Assembly: GCA_951804985.1 (NCBI GenBank) | Contig: OX638130.1 | Location: forward strand, 119,797,593 to 119,861,592 | DNA from: Dryomyza anilis | Taxonomy: Eukaryota; Arthropoda; Insecta; Diptera; Dryomyzidae | DNA length: 64,000 nucleotides | Direction: 5' to 3' | Translations under genes and position numbers: made by a program | Notes under the pieces: generated by a model | Told to the model about the DNA's origin: nothing | Databases searched by the model: none | What the model saw: only the letters and a program-made list of their open reading frames with translations | In this document: one piece after another, positions 10,710 to 21,841 of the stretch | Position numbering within the stretch: the stretch's first letter is position 1 | How the letters are laid out: each line of letters opens with the position of its first letter

Positions 10710-12519
10710 AAGTTTAAGTTTTAAATTTTTGACTTTGACCTCATTTTTTAATTAATGGAATTTATATTTTAATGGAATTTATCTCACTTTATAATATATA
10801 TATCCTTAAAAATGTTTTAGAAAAGCATAAGTACATACAACTATTATATATGAGCTAAAATTTTCATGATGTATTAAATACATATGTAGTAAATTTAAAT
10901 ACATTCATTTCAAGTTGTAATACAGTTTATTTGAAAATATAGATAAAACTGTTGGGTTTTGTAAAAAGTCTTAAAAAGTTATACTCCAAAATGTAAATAA
11001 TGATTTTTCTCGAATATATTTGAAGCAGTATCAAGCAATAATACTACAAAATGCAATTATATTTCGAATGTCAAAATATATTTTTTCATTTTCGTTTTAG
11101 TAAAAATGTCATTAAACACTTGAAAAAAAAACATTGTAGATAATATCAAAATTTAGCATAATTCAAAACAGAACACTAAAGTAATTTTTAAAATTTCTCA
11201 TACAACTCAACTGCTAAATAATTTAAATTTAATGAAATGTCAAAGACATGCAAAGCGCGGTAATATAAATACTCAATGAACAATATAGCATTTATATGTA
11301 GGTAAAAATAAATATTAATATTAATAACTATTTGCTCTTTAGTAAGCCAACTGTGGAGCACAGTTTGAGCCAATAGTTAGCCAACTATAGCTAGTCGTAT
11401 AGGCCAAAATTAGCATTAACGAACAGAAGAAAATAAACTCAAAATTTAAAACTTAAACTAAGCGAAAACTCAAAGAGTTTCATTTGATGAACGAATATTT
11501 TTATTTTTATTTCTAGCATAAATATTCAAGATACAAAAAAAAACACATAGATAATACTAGATACATAGTCAATAATATATATGCAGTTATAAGCCTAACA
11601 TATTTAGACATAATTCTAATGCATAAAATCAAAAAAAAAAACAAAAAAAAAGATTAAATATTATTTAAACAATAAAAATTATTATTATGCATAATAGACG
11701 GATATTGGACGGTGTGTAATTTTTAGATTTTACAAATTTTATTCGAAATACCAAAATGAAACAGTTGCAACTAAATGTTAATTTTATACATTGTCTGCTG
11801 ACAATTTATGATTTATTAAATATTTAATATATAAGCCCAATATGCGCAGCAAGATACAAAGAATTTATAGATATGCTGATGATAACAATGATGATGATTA
11901 TGATGATTATAATTATGATGCGGCAGCAACTGAAGTGCATCCGACAAACACAATATGCAATATGCATGGCATGCATTTCAAATAAAATCAAAATTCCCCA
12001 AATAGCATAAATGATTAATGAAAGAGCAAATAAAATGAAATCAAATCGAATCGAATAAAGAGAATATTATAAATGACATAATTTTCGCTGTTTTATTTGG
12101 GCAACATTGATGGATGACTCTGGGTAAATATTGGGTTATGGCAAAACTTTTCAAATTAATTTTCAACTGGATTAATGCGAAACAATCAGTGGTTGGTGAG
12201 TGATTTGATGTGTCCATTGCTCAATCAGAATAATGTTGATTAGAATAAAAAATGTATAAAATTTTCAATAAAAATGGATAAATTCAAATATAGTGGAAAT
12301 AGATAAATAGTAAATGGTTGATGTTTTTTTTTTTTATATAAAAGCCGATGTTTAAAAATATTGCAAATTACTGTATACAAATTAATATAAAAATATCTTG
12401 AAAAAATCAATAAAACTTATACTTCTTCGTAAATAATGCTCGAAATGAAAGGTGTTTGTTTTGTAAGTAATTATCTTTTTTTCCGGAATTTTTAGTTTCA
12501 AAGGTTAAAAGAGCATAGA
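10710..12519. other. AT-rich stretch without recognisable genes
   Basis: Mostly A/T-rich sequence with long A runs (for example around 11630) and a short GAT/TGA-rich run near 11880-11930. No splice-linked open frame, RNA gene or inverted-repeat boundary was found. Confidence 0.5.
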
Positions 12520-12691
12520 GCAGTCAATGGAAAACCTAAGAGAGTAAAACATTGCTTATGAAAAGCTCTCACCCGCCGTCATTAAACTGTACGTCCCACC
12601 AATTGGAGTACAAATATAACACACAGAGCAAATGGTGAGAGAGCTCGGCCTAAGTTCCTATAGGACTGTAGCGCCAAATTATTATTATTAT
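12520..12691 (+). mobile_element. tRNA-derived SINE, 5'-truncated copy
   Basis: This matches only the body and tail of the SINE described at 16913-17224. It has the caatgg..aacctaagagagtaaaac segment, the block around ctctcacccgccgt, and gagagctcggcc, and it ends in ...gcgccaaattattattatt, the (ATT)n tail. The Pol III head is absent. Such 5' truncation is typical of LINE-assisted insertion. Confidence 0.8.
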
Positions 12692-13560
12692 TTTTAAAGT
12701 TATCAGAGAACTGAATTAATATTGAATGCGGAAAGATTGTGTGATTCTTATTTAATCTAAATTTGGTAGGCGATTTCATATTTGTTAAAATAAGAAAAAA
12801 AAATGTTTTAATACAGTGTGAAGCAGTGAAATAAAAGACACCAATTTAAAAAGGTAATGCTAATATTAAATATTACATTATCTAGAAACATTTTTAGTAA
12901 CATAAATTATCTTCATAGCTTAGTGTAATGGTTCAAATAAATTACCAACTGATGCAAAAAAGCCTTAAATAAATAAAAATAAATTAAATAAAAAAGTCTT
13001 AAATGAAATAAGTGAAAGTGTGAAATAAAACCGAAGGATAGTTCGTAGTTGCTGAACAATTTTAATATGTATTAATTTTTTAATAAATAATTGTAGTGAA
13101 AAAGATTCCAATATAAAAATTGAGGCAAATAGAAATTAGGGGAGAAGTTCACTTTACCGGCCGAAGCGAAAAAAAAAAAAAAATTGCCACCCCCTGTATT
13201 TTCGCAAAAAAAAAATAACAAAATTAAAAAATCGCGCCGCTCGTACCCATGGTGACGTTGAAAAATCAAAAACCGGTGCACCCACTTACAAGTACATATG
13301 GGTACTCAAATGAAAGGTATTTTCCTCACGATTCCAAATCTGACAGATCTGTCATTTTTTTCAGATCTGTCAATCCTAGCGGCCCCTACACCAATTTATG
13401 TTATTTCAATTATATGTATATGTTGTATGAGTTACTTTTATGTAATAATTGAAGTATATAAGAATGTATGTACATATATTTAGAATGTATGTACATATAT
13501 ATCTATGTGCTTCTGAAAAAATGAAAAATTTTTCAAAAAAATCGCCCCACTGTGCAAGCA
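12692..13560. other. AT-rich spacer with a possible old repeat at 13130-13350
   Basis: 12692-13130 is AT-rich and featureless. 13130-13350 differs in base composition (ttaccggccgaagcg, a poly-A run, atcgcgccgctcgtacccatgg) and contains gggtactcaaatgaaagg at about 13300. That phrase recurs near 50140, where a ccggtcgaagtggg phrase also lies nearby, so this is probably a fragment of a dispersed repeat. No function is assigned. Confidence 0.45.
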
Positions 13561-14045
13561 TTCAACAATAATAAAAGAGACGCAAGACAATTCAGTGCAC
13601 TAAGCAATGTGTTAGAAAGAGACGGAAGATCATTCTGCGTACTGAGCAATGTGCGAGAAAGAGATGGAAGATCAGCACATTAAAACACATGAGTGCGAAT
13701 GAGATGCCAATAGCATGCGTCATTCACGAAACGAGTAGAAGGTTCTCGAAACAAGTCGAAGCTTGTCGAAACGTGTCGAACTGATGCATGCAGTATATAA
13801 GGGAGCCGCATCTGAGGTACAGCACTTCAGTAGTGATTGTAAAGTGGTCGAGGGCATCTCGTGTGATAATTGTCTAGTTAAATTGTGGACATGCAGCAGT
13901 TGTTAGAATTTGTTATTAGTAAAGTTGTTTATTAAAGTGAATTAATAAAGTTAATTGTTATAATTTAAACCAAACATAAGAGTGTTTTTATTTTGTACAC
14001 AATCCAGCGATACGAACTCGTAGAACAGTTTTCCGTAGACTGAAT
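13561..14045 (+). mobile_element. Retroelement-like promoter/LTR-like segment
   Basis: Two diverged tandem units of about 58 bp (agaaagagacggaagatca type, 13610-13675) are followed by a GAA array (13723-13780), TATATAA (13794-13800), a TCAGT initiator (13827-13831) and AATAAA (13944-13949). A promoter closely followed by a polyadenylation signal within about 120 nt is the arrangement of an LTR with a short R region. Related segments occur in two copies at 50.7-51.4 kb, and the similarity extends to gatacgaact at 14010 and 51449. No gag or pol sequence is attached, so it would be a solo LTR or a non-autonomous element. The exact ends are not defined. Confidence 0.5.
13723..13831 (+). promoter_or_regulatory. 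Heat-shock-element-like GAA array plus TATA box and initiator
   Basis: GAA occurs at 13728, 13738, 13748, 13758, 13768 and 13778, exactly every 10 bp. Perfect inverted TTC pentamer cores sit at 13723 and 13743, with a near-match TTG at 13763. This is the alternating nGAAnnTTCn layout bound by heat-shock factor. TATATAA follows at 13794 and a TCAGT initiator about 30 bp beyond it. The spacing resembles insect hsp promoters. Activity is inferred, not shown. Confidence 0.6.
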
Positions 14046-14199
14046 TTTCGTAACAATATTGAAGAACACTTTTTCGGACTTTCATCATATTGATAATGAA
14101 TTCATAACATTGAAGTTTTGTAATTATCAATATTATGAATCGGTCATCAATACAATGAATCATGGAATGATCAATATGATGATAATTTTATTTTCTGTG
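14046..14199 (-). mobile_element. MITE family B, terminal fragment
   Basis: The reverse complement matches the left end of the family B copy at 18315: CACAGAAAAT, then ATCATATTGATCATTCCATG-type sequence, ttattgat(g)acc and gaagaacactttttcg. It ends in ttttctgtg at 14199. Only about 150 bp of the terminus is present, joined directly to the LTR-like segment on its left. Confidence 0.7.
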
Positions 14200-14400
14200 A
14201 GCATAACGGCTTCTTGTTGGTTGTAGATGTTTGTGGAAACTTCTAAAATAGGAATATGCGCTGCAGTGTAAATTAGGTTTTTAGTTTAATAGAATTAGTC
14301 AACTATAACTAAATTTATGTATGTTTTTATCGTATAGATAATCAAGAGAATCGAACGTGTTGAATAGTTTTATAAAAATTTCATTGCGATATCGTGTATA

Positions 14401-14640
14401 CACCCAGAAAAAAATTCCCTCAAATCCCATTAAAATTGGTCAATAGGACAATTATTGATTTAATAGTATACACAAAATAAATCTTTTCATATAAACTCAA
14501 TGGCAATGTCACGGTATTTTCTAGTATTTAATAGTATTTTCCGATTAAAATAATAATTTATCCAATTATATCGATAAATACCATTGGAAACTCAAAATAC
14601 TATTAAAATAGTTTACAGTTTTTATTTATCTGTATATTAC
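14401..14640 (+). mobile_element. TIR element family C, left-end fragment
   Basis: It begins cacccagaaaaaaat directly after ...gtgtata and contains ccattaaaattggtcaata. Both features are shared with the left end of the 2600-bp element at 19961 (cacccagaaaaaaatcatgg ... ccattaaaattggtcaata). The preceding TA agrees with the TA target duplication of that element. No right terminus was found, so the copy is partial and its end is approximate. Confidence 0.55.
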
Positions 14641-15420
14641 ATAAAAAAATATTTATTTGTTTTATTCGATTAACTCAATAACTTTTCTATCCAACAATTT
14701 TTATGGGATATTTTTTAGCTGTAGGTCGTACTGATATATTTTTGGCCCGGAATGGAATTTATCAATTTTTTTCAATTAATAAGTAATTTATTGGGTAAAA
14801 ATTACAAATATTTAAAATATTGAAAATTCAATATATTTAAATATTGTTCTAGAATTCGAATACGGTAGTCATTTTTTTATTTTTTTTATAAAAAAAAAAT
14901 TGACTTAGCTATTATTGATCACCTCATTTGGTTGTACAAATAGCATTACCTCTATGCAAATTGAATAAAACTCTTTCAAAAGTAAACAACTTCCATTCTT
15001 TTCATGTTTATTGTCTGTTAAAGACAGACCCTCGTAGTCGCCCAACGAGTCAAAGTTAATGCACTTAACTTGACAATGTAAATTCCCAATGGAATTGTGA
15101 AAAAGTTGAACATTTTTTTCAGTAACCACTTTATGCTAATTTGATATGCGGTGTGCACCAAACCGTGAAGTTCTAACCGCATTAATATTTGGGACCAACT
15201 AAAATTTGGACACAAATTTCTGCGTGGCTTATTCATAATTTTCAACATTTCCACAGACGTTTTAACTTTGTTTGAAGTTTTCTACACGAATTAGCGCTCA
15301 TCTTTAGTGCAAGACTATGCTAAAATGTTAAATGCTATAAAATGCTACAAAACTATGGCATTACATAGCACCAGAACCTAGTACGGTACGGTGCGGCACC
15401 GTGCCGGAACCGAAGCTTTG
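14641..15420. other. AT-rich spacer
   Basis: No supported gene. Short open frames on the minus strand (14905-15254) have no recognisable domain, and their amino-acid composition is that of AT-rich noncoding DNA. A G/C-rich imperfect palindrome (tgcggcaccgtgccgg) lies near 15390. Confidence 0.45.
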
Positions 15421-15437
15421 AAGTCAGACTGACAAGA

Positions 15438-15613
15438 CAATGATGATGATGATGAATTAGATAATAATTTAGATGTTGATGAGAATACTCATGATGAGAA
15501 TACCACTGACGAGCCTGGTCGGTCTATAAATTTAATAAAAAATAAAGGTTTTTCTGGAAAATTCAAATTAAGTGAATTCTCTGAAACGAATACAAGCTAC
15601 AATAAAAGCACCT
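15438..15613 (+). pseudogene. Acidic ORF fragment of unknown origin
   Basis: Immediately after a TGA, a frame stays open for about 55 codons and is strongly biased: DNDDDDELDNNLDVDENTHD, then TTDEPGRSINLIKNKGFS, ending STY/NKST and TAA. The Asp/Asn-rich start followed by a more ordinary stretch looks like part of a real protein rather than random AT-rich DNA. There is no initiator Met and no visible splice partner. It could be a transposase or host-gene fragment. Confidence 0.3.
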
Positions 15614-16683
15614 AAATACGCCAAAGACGAAATACATACAATTCAGACCGAAGGCAAACAGAGCTGAGTGTGTAAAGGATGCGATGCGCCCGCCGAACAG
15701 GACCAATGCCAAGGTGGTAAATCCTTTCAAATGGACAGACAGATAATAACAGAGTCGGAACGTGAGTACACGACAACGATATCATTAGCATGAGGGGACG
15801 AGTGAAGTTTTGAGTGGATAGTTGATATTCTGGGGCAGTTGAGAAGACGAAAGGATGGCGGGACGAAATTGCATGTTGGCTTAATATGCATATAAATCTG
15901 TGCTGCGCTATTTACGGCTAAAGCAAGTTTTAGGCAAATGAAAAACAGGCTCGTTGAATGACTTAATTTGCCCTAGAAGGTGGTAGGTCCTTCTCGAGGT
16001 GGCGGAATTTTAAGCAGTTGAATGTAATACCGCGCTTTGGTGCAAAATATTAAGTGAATAATTTAGCTGCAGCATGGAGTTATGGCGGAGGGAGGGGGAC
16101 TACAAATGCGAGAAGCCCACAAAGTCAATTTGAAATTTTGCGCCGCGCCATAATTTAATTAGTTTAATTTATTTGTACTGCTGATGGATTTAGCTGCATG
16201 CAACAAATTTTAAATAAATTTATTGTGTACTGCTGGAAATAGCAACGGCAAAAACACACGTGCAGCAAGTTAATTAAAAGTTTCAAAGATCTACCGTCTG
16301 CGTTTATTTTAATTGCATAATCAGCAGCATTTAAATGCGCCAAGTATCACAGACACACACTGCGAATTATACAGACACACACACACAAAATACAATGAAA
16401 ATAGGGGGAAAAAATTAAAATAAGAAAAATTAAATTTCTGTGCGTCGGCAACACTTGCTGTGCAGTGCAGTGCAGTGCAGCGCGCCACAGGGACCGGAAT
16501 TTATCGCGAGTGACTGACTGAGTACTGCGCGTCCTTAGATTTTTTGCTACACTTCCTGTTTTTTTCGTGTTCTGTATTTTTGTAATTTCATTGCACTTGT
16601 TTGCAAGGTTGTTTAATTGTTTTGGCATTTTTTCTGTTCATTTAATTTTCACCCCATTCTGTAAACGTACAGAAAAACATTAT
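15614..16683. other. Compositionally complex non-repeat stretch
   Basis: GC content is visibly higher than in the surroundings, and there are few homopolymers between 15650 and 16330. No long ORF or splice-consistent coding series was found. A short (gtgca)n run lies at about 16460-16480. It may be unique intergenic DNA. Confidence 0.4.
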
Positions 16684-17742
16684 CACGCAGAAAAAAAATG
16701 TACATCATATTGATGAATTCGTTCTTCAAACCATGATTCATTGTTTTGAAGAACCATTCATAATATTAATGACTAACGACATCAATGTTATAAATGCGAT
16801 CATAAATATGATGAACACTTGGTAACTGTCGAAAAAGTGTTCTTCAATATGATGTGATGAATATGTTTCATCATATTAATGAGCCAAAATATAAAATACA
16901 ACATATATGTTCAATAAAATAATAATAGTTTGGCGCTACAGTCCTGTACAGAACTTCGGCCGAGCTCTCTCACCATTTTGAGCTGTGCGTGTTATATTTG
17001 TACTCAAAGTGGTGGGACCTACAGTTTATTGCCGAATCCGAACGGCGGCTGAGAGCTTTTCATAGTCAATGTTTTACTTTCGTAGGTTTGCCATTTACTG
17101 ACGAGAGGTAGCGCGGTATAGAAAAATGTTTCTATGAAAAGATGTTGTTAGCCCCAGTCCAGGCTTGAACCGGGGACCTTTCGGCTCGCAGTCCAACGCA
17201 CTAACCACTGAGCTACCGCGGCTACTGTTCATTAAACCAAATTTTAATGAAAATATGTTTTTGTTCAATTTTTGCATATTTTTTTATAAATATACAAACA
17301 GTACTATTTATAAAAAATATAATAAAAAAAAAGTTTAGTTTGAACATTTCATTTTTTTTGAGAATTTTTTATTTCATAATTTTTTTTATTTCGTAAATTT
17401 TTATTTAGAAAACATTTTTTTTTTCCTAAAAACTTATTTATTTGAAAAACATTTTAAAAAAATGTTTTTTGTATTAATTTTTTATATAAAATTTTACAAC
17501 AACACTTTTTTCGAATTATTTTCTAAAAAAAAAAAAATTTTTTTTAAAAAATCGTAAAAAATATTATATTCATAAATATTATGAACAAATTCATCAATAT
17601 GACGATACAAATTCATTGTATTGAATATTTCGATCTTTGCTATGATGTTCGATAGTACGAATAATTTCATATATATAATGAATCTATTCATCAATATTTC
17701 ATTTAATGAACGGTGGTATCAATATGATGATTTTTTTCTGTG
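16684..17742 (+). mobile_element. MITE family B copy interrupted by a SINE
   Basis: The left end is cacgcagaaaaaaaatg, followed by acatcatattgatgaattcg and cttcaaaccatgattc. The right end is atatgatgatttttttctgtg at 17742. The interior (gactaacgacatcaatgtta, ggtaactgtcgaaaaagtg, cattgtattgaatatttcg, gaacggtggtatca) matches the 18315-19232 copy in order. A minus-strand SINE at 16913-17224 splits it. Without the SINE it is about 750 bp. No transposase frame is present. Confidence 0.82.
16913..17224 (-). mobile_element. tRNA-derived SINE, full-length copy
   Basis: On the minus strand this reads gccgcggtagctcagtggtt (Pol III A box TAGCTCAGTGG), then GGTTCAAGCC (B box, GWTCRANNC) about 34 nt later. 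A conserved non-tRNA body follows (ttttcatagaaacatttttc, ctctcgtcagtaaatgg, ctctcagccgccgttcgg, gtaggtcccaccactttgag), ending gcgccaaactattattatt. Head, body and (ATT)n tail are all present, about 310 bp. Related copies lie near 12.5, 20.1, 22.6, 24.0, 50.4 and 57.9 kb. A tgttca repeat on each side may be a short target-site duplication. It has no protein-coding capacity; mobilisation would need a partner LINE. Confidence 0.88.
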
Positions 17743-18314
17743 TAATTTTATATTGATGGCATCATTTAATGATTGAAATAATGATATTCTCAGTAATTGA
17801 TTGCGTGATTGCTTCAATCATGTTTGTCAATGTTTTTATGATTTTTTCACAATAGACCTTTTGGTTGAAATCATCGCACGATTGATAAAATCATGTTTTT
17901 CATAAACATCACTGTTTGAAAAATATCATTGTATGATTGCATCAATCATGTTTGTCAATGTGTGTTCGAAGTTAATACATCTCTGTAAAATCGAATTTAA
18001 TATTAAAACTGTTATACTCTGAATTCAGCAATCTTCAAGACTCTAACATAATTAACACAATAATGCATATGATTCCGGTAATCATCGCATGATTTACATT
18101 AATCTGGCAATCATTCATGTTTGAATTACATTTTTTCCGCAATCATTAGATATTATAATTATGAAATTCAATCAGAGTATAATTTTAGAAACCAATAAAA
18201 AAAAGACGGAATCATTTCAAAAATTGTGAATGATGTTTGCAATCAATTATGATCTTAGCAGTCATATTATGACTACTATAAACATTTTTTTTGTTGCTAC
18301 TATCATATGACACA
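17743..18314. other. AT-rich spacer between two MITE B copies
   Basis: A phrase of the form gattgcatcaatcatgtttg followed by tcaatgt occurs at about 17803 and 17933 in slightly different forms, and tgattg/caatca motifs are frequent throughout. It is probably another degraded palindromic element, but no boundaries could be fixed. Confidence 0.4.
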
Positions 18315-19232
18315 CACAGAAAAAATAGGTACATCATATTGATGAATTTCGTTCTTCAAACCATGTTTCATTTTATTGAAGAACAGTTCATAATATTAAT
18401 GACTAACGACATCAATGTTATGAATACGATCATAAATATGATGATCGCTTGGTAACTGTCGAAAAAGTGTTCTTCAATATGATGAACTGTTTGTACGTTT
18501 CATCATATTAATGAACCAGATAATAAAATACAACATATATGTTTATCATATTGAAGAACGCTGTTCATCAAACCAAGTTTCAAACAAAATAATTATTTTT
18601 CGTTCAGTTTTTTTTCGGACAAATTAATTTTTTCGAAATTTTTTTATTTTCGAAAAAAAAATTGTTTTTTTCGGATATTCATATTGATGAATATGTTCAT
18701 AATATTTATGCATATAAAATTTTTTTCATAAATAAAAAAAAAAAAAAAAAAAAATTTACAAAATAATTCGAAAAAGAAGTGTTGTTGTAAAAATTTTAAA
18801 AATAAAAGAAAAAAAAAATTTCGAAAAAATAAATTTTTCGATAAATTTTTTTTCGACTACATTTTTTTTCGTTTTTTTTTATTTTCAAAAAAAATTTTTT
18901 TTTTTTTGTTTTGTTAATTTTTTTTTTTTTTTTTAAATAAAATTTTTGCAACACTTTTTTCTAATTCTTTTCTAAACAAAATTATTAGTTCAACAATACT
19001 CATCATACTAAATATTATATTCATAAATATTATGAATAAATTCATTAATATGACTATTCAAATTCATTGTATTGAATATTTCGTTCTTCACTGTGATGTT
19101 TGATGGTACGAATAATTTCATATATCAATATGTTATTTAATGAACGGTGGTATCATTGAATCTGGTGGTTGGTGAAAAAATTCATAATATTAATGAATAA
19201 ATTCATCATATTGATGATTTTTTTTTTCTGTG
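18315..19232 (+). mobile_element. MITE family B, uninterrupted copy
   Basis: A 918-bp element from cacagaaaaaataggtac to tgatgattttttttttctgtg. Its termini are inverted (cacagaaaaaa / ttttttctgtg, with atcatattgatgaat subterminally on both sides). The interior contains a long A/T homopolymer-rich core at 18600-18980. It is the best reference copy for the fragments near 14.1, 16.7, 47.9, 49.3, 59.8 and 61.1 kb. No transposase frame is present. Confidence 0.82.
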
Positions 19233-19958
19233 CCATCATGTTTATCTCTGCGTGTACTGTGTCGCATGAAACTTGCAACAGCTGTAATTACGTCGCGTCG
19301 CATCGCCTTGTGTCGCGTGTTTCTTACTGCAGGCAGCATTTTTTGCGACCACCGTTTGACAAACTTGCGACAACGAAATGACACTCATACTGTCACACAT
19401 ACCCACACTCACACTAATGCAGATATTCATGCTATATATGTGTTTGCATCTACTACTTGTTGTAATTGTATGCATTACGTTGCTATTGCAGTCTCGCTAA
19501 ATGCGCAACGCGTGGCGCTAATAATGAGCTGCAGTGTGGGCGTTGGTGTCTGTCTGTCAGTCTGCCAGTGTGTCCCTGTGTGTGTGCTGAGTTCTTTTTA
19601 TGCTTGTAGCATTTTCTAAACAAATAACATCTTATTACGTTACTTTGTTTATTTTTTGTACTCAACTTAAATGACCGTTAGGAACATTAAAGTAATGAAA
19701 ACAGTTTTGTGTCAGTGCAATTTTAAAGGATTAATTGTACACTTTTGCTACAACCTGCTACAATATACGTAACATAAATATTTAATCGAAATATGTCCAA
19801 CATTCAATACCATAAAAATGTTGCACTCATTTTGAACTCGTCTCGCAAAAACATTTTGTAAATTAAAGTCAGTATTTTTAAAGACATTTAAAGACATTCA
19901 TTTAATTTCAAAACATGACTCTATGCTTAAAATAAATGTGTTGCACTTGACAACCAAG
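19233..19958. other. Mixed-composition stretch; right part is repeat family R
   Basis: 19233-19620 is richer in C/G (gtcgcgtcgcatcgccttg, (cacacac)n near 19395) and unlike a MITE. A 129-codon + frame and its antisense partner look like chance frames. From about 19860 the sequence matches 40150-40250 (aagacattcattt..., tctatgct(t/c)aaaa, ttgcac..caaccaag). This is the left part of old repeat family R. Confidence 0.45.
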
Positions 19959-20129
19959 TACACCCAGAAAAAAATCATGGTACATTGATAGTATTTCAAT
20001 AGAATAAAAATAATTTATACCATTAAAATTGGTCAATAGGATGCGTCCCATTAGTACAGTAATATTGAAACTGTTAATACAATGTGTGGTTGTACCATAA
20101 ATTTTATAATGTGTTATTTGTTACAATAA

Positions 20130-20400
20130 GAAAGACCTATAAACTTCGGCCGAGTTCTCTCACCATTTCAGCTGTGCGAGTTATATTTGAACTCAAATTG
20201 GTGGGACCTACAGTTTATTGCCGAATCCGAACGGCGGGTGAGAGCCTTTCATAGGCAATGTCTTCCTCTCGTAGGTTTGTCATTTACTGCCGAGAGGTAG
20301 CGTCGCATAGAAAAATGTTTTCTATGAAAAAGATGCTGGGGATCAAACAGACGACCTTTCGGCTCGTGGTCCAACGCTCTTACCAGACGAGCTACCGATG
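20130..20400 (-). mobile_element. tRNA-derived SINE, variant head subtype
   Basis: The minus strand reads gcatcggtagctcgtctggt, then aagagcgttggaccacgagc, with a degenerate B box (tttgatccc). It continues into the same body as the other SINE copies (ctctcggcagtaaatg, gagctctcacccgccgttcgg-type block, ggtcccaccaatttgag). The tRNA-like head differs from the 16913 copy while the body is shared, so this is a separate subfamily. The head abuts the TIR element that begins at 20400. Confidence 0.78.
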
Positions 20401-21841
20401 CACGGTGAACAAAATAATGAAATTTTTGAACAAAACGCCATTTTTTTATTTTTAAGTTTTCAAATTTCTTTTTTACTGTTACATACATAAAAGATCCACA
20501 AAGAATAATCTGTTATGAAAAAAATTGCATTCCATACAAAAATATATGGAAATACATATTGGATCATAACTAAAATATCCTTGCATATCCTCTCAAATCC
20601 TTAAAATTGTATTTAGGCTTTTACAAAATACACATTCTGAAAAAAGTACCTTCCGGTTTGCTCCGGTTTACAAGAAAATTGTTGTGAAATACTACCATTT
20701 CCGTTAGAAATTTACTTATTTGATTTAAAGCGTTTAGTGTAATAATTTTATATCAAGTAAACCTACAGATATCCTTCACACGCGCTAACTAATCACAATT
20801 AATGTGGTGAAAAATAAAAAAAAATCATAGCGATATCTTTCCCGGATTAGGAGAAATTACGTGTCAAAAATTACCTTTTTTTTATTCTAATTTTATTCAT
20901 TTGTCCATTCTTTGTAAATTTATTCCAAGGACTGTAAGCGATATTCTCTTGTCGCATTATTTTTTTTCTAATCATAATCAATGTTGTAAAAAATAAAAAA
21001 TATATCATTCCGATATCGTTCCCGGATTAGGAGAATTTACATGGCAAAAATTACCATTTTTTTTACATTTGTTCCTCTTTTTGTAAATTTATACCAAGGA
21101 CTGCAAGCGATATCCTTCATTCTCACTAACTTTTTTCAAATCACAATCAATGTCGTAAAAAATGGAAAATATATCATCCCGATATCGTTTCGGATTAGGA
21201 GAAATTCACGATATCCTTCGTTCGCACTAACTTTTTTCTAATCATAATCTTTGTGATAAAAAATCAAAAAAATATGATCCCGATATCTTTCCCGGATTAG
21301 AAGAAATTACATGGCAAAAAAACCTTATTTTATTCTAATTTTTTTGTAAATTTATTTCAAGGACTGCAAACGATATCCTTCGTTCGCACTAACTTTTTTT
21401 TAATCACGATCAATGTGGTAAAAAATACTACACTGATATCGTTTCCGGATTAGGAGAAATTACATGGCACAAATTAACATTTTATTTCCTAATTTCATAC
21501 ATATGTACCTTTTTTGTAAATTTATTTTAAGGAATGCAAACGATACCCTTCAGTAACACAAACTTATTTCAGATCACTATCAATATGGTCAAATATAAAA
21601 AATAAATCATACCGAAATCGGCTCCAGATTAAAAAAAAAAACCCATGTCAAAAATTTCCACAAAATTCTCGAAGTTAAATTATTTATACATAACTTTTGT
21701 GAATCAATAGAAGACATTTTGTAAAGCATAACTATACCCCGATATTTTTTTATTAAGTAAAAAAAAAATCAACGAAATCTACCGATTTGTTTTGAAGTTA
21801 TATAATTTTGTTCAAAAAAAGTTCATTTTTGTTCACCGTGC
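20400..21841. mobile_element. 1.44-kb TIR element with internal tandem units, nested in family C element
   Basis: The termini are gcacggtgaacaaaataatg (20400) and catttttgttcaccgtgc (ending 21841), a clean inverted pair. Inside, a unit with gatatccttc..cgcactaact, aatcac(a)atcaatgt and gatatc(g/t)ttcccggatt recurs about six times (near 20770, 20940, 21110, 21208, 21371 and 21541), with spacings of about 98-171 bp. Target-site duplication is unclear. Superfamily unassigned; no transposase frame. Confidence 0.72.

Noticed and set aside
13794..13949. Promoter of a host heat-shock gene with a short noncoding transcript
   Set aside because: Not excluded, but related segments at 50.7-51.4 kb and the close polyadenylation signal favour a retroelement LTR; no hsp coding sequence follows.
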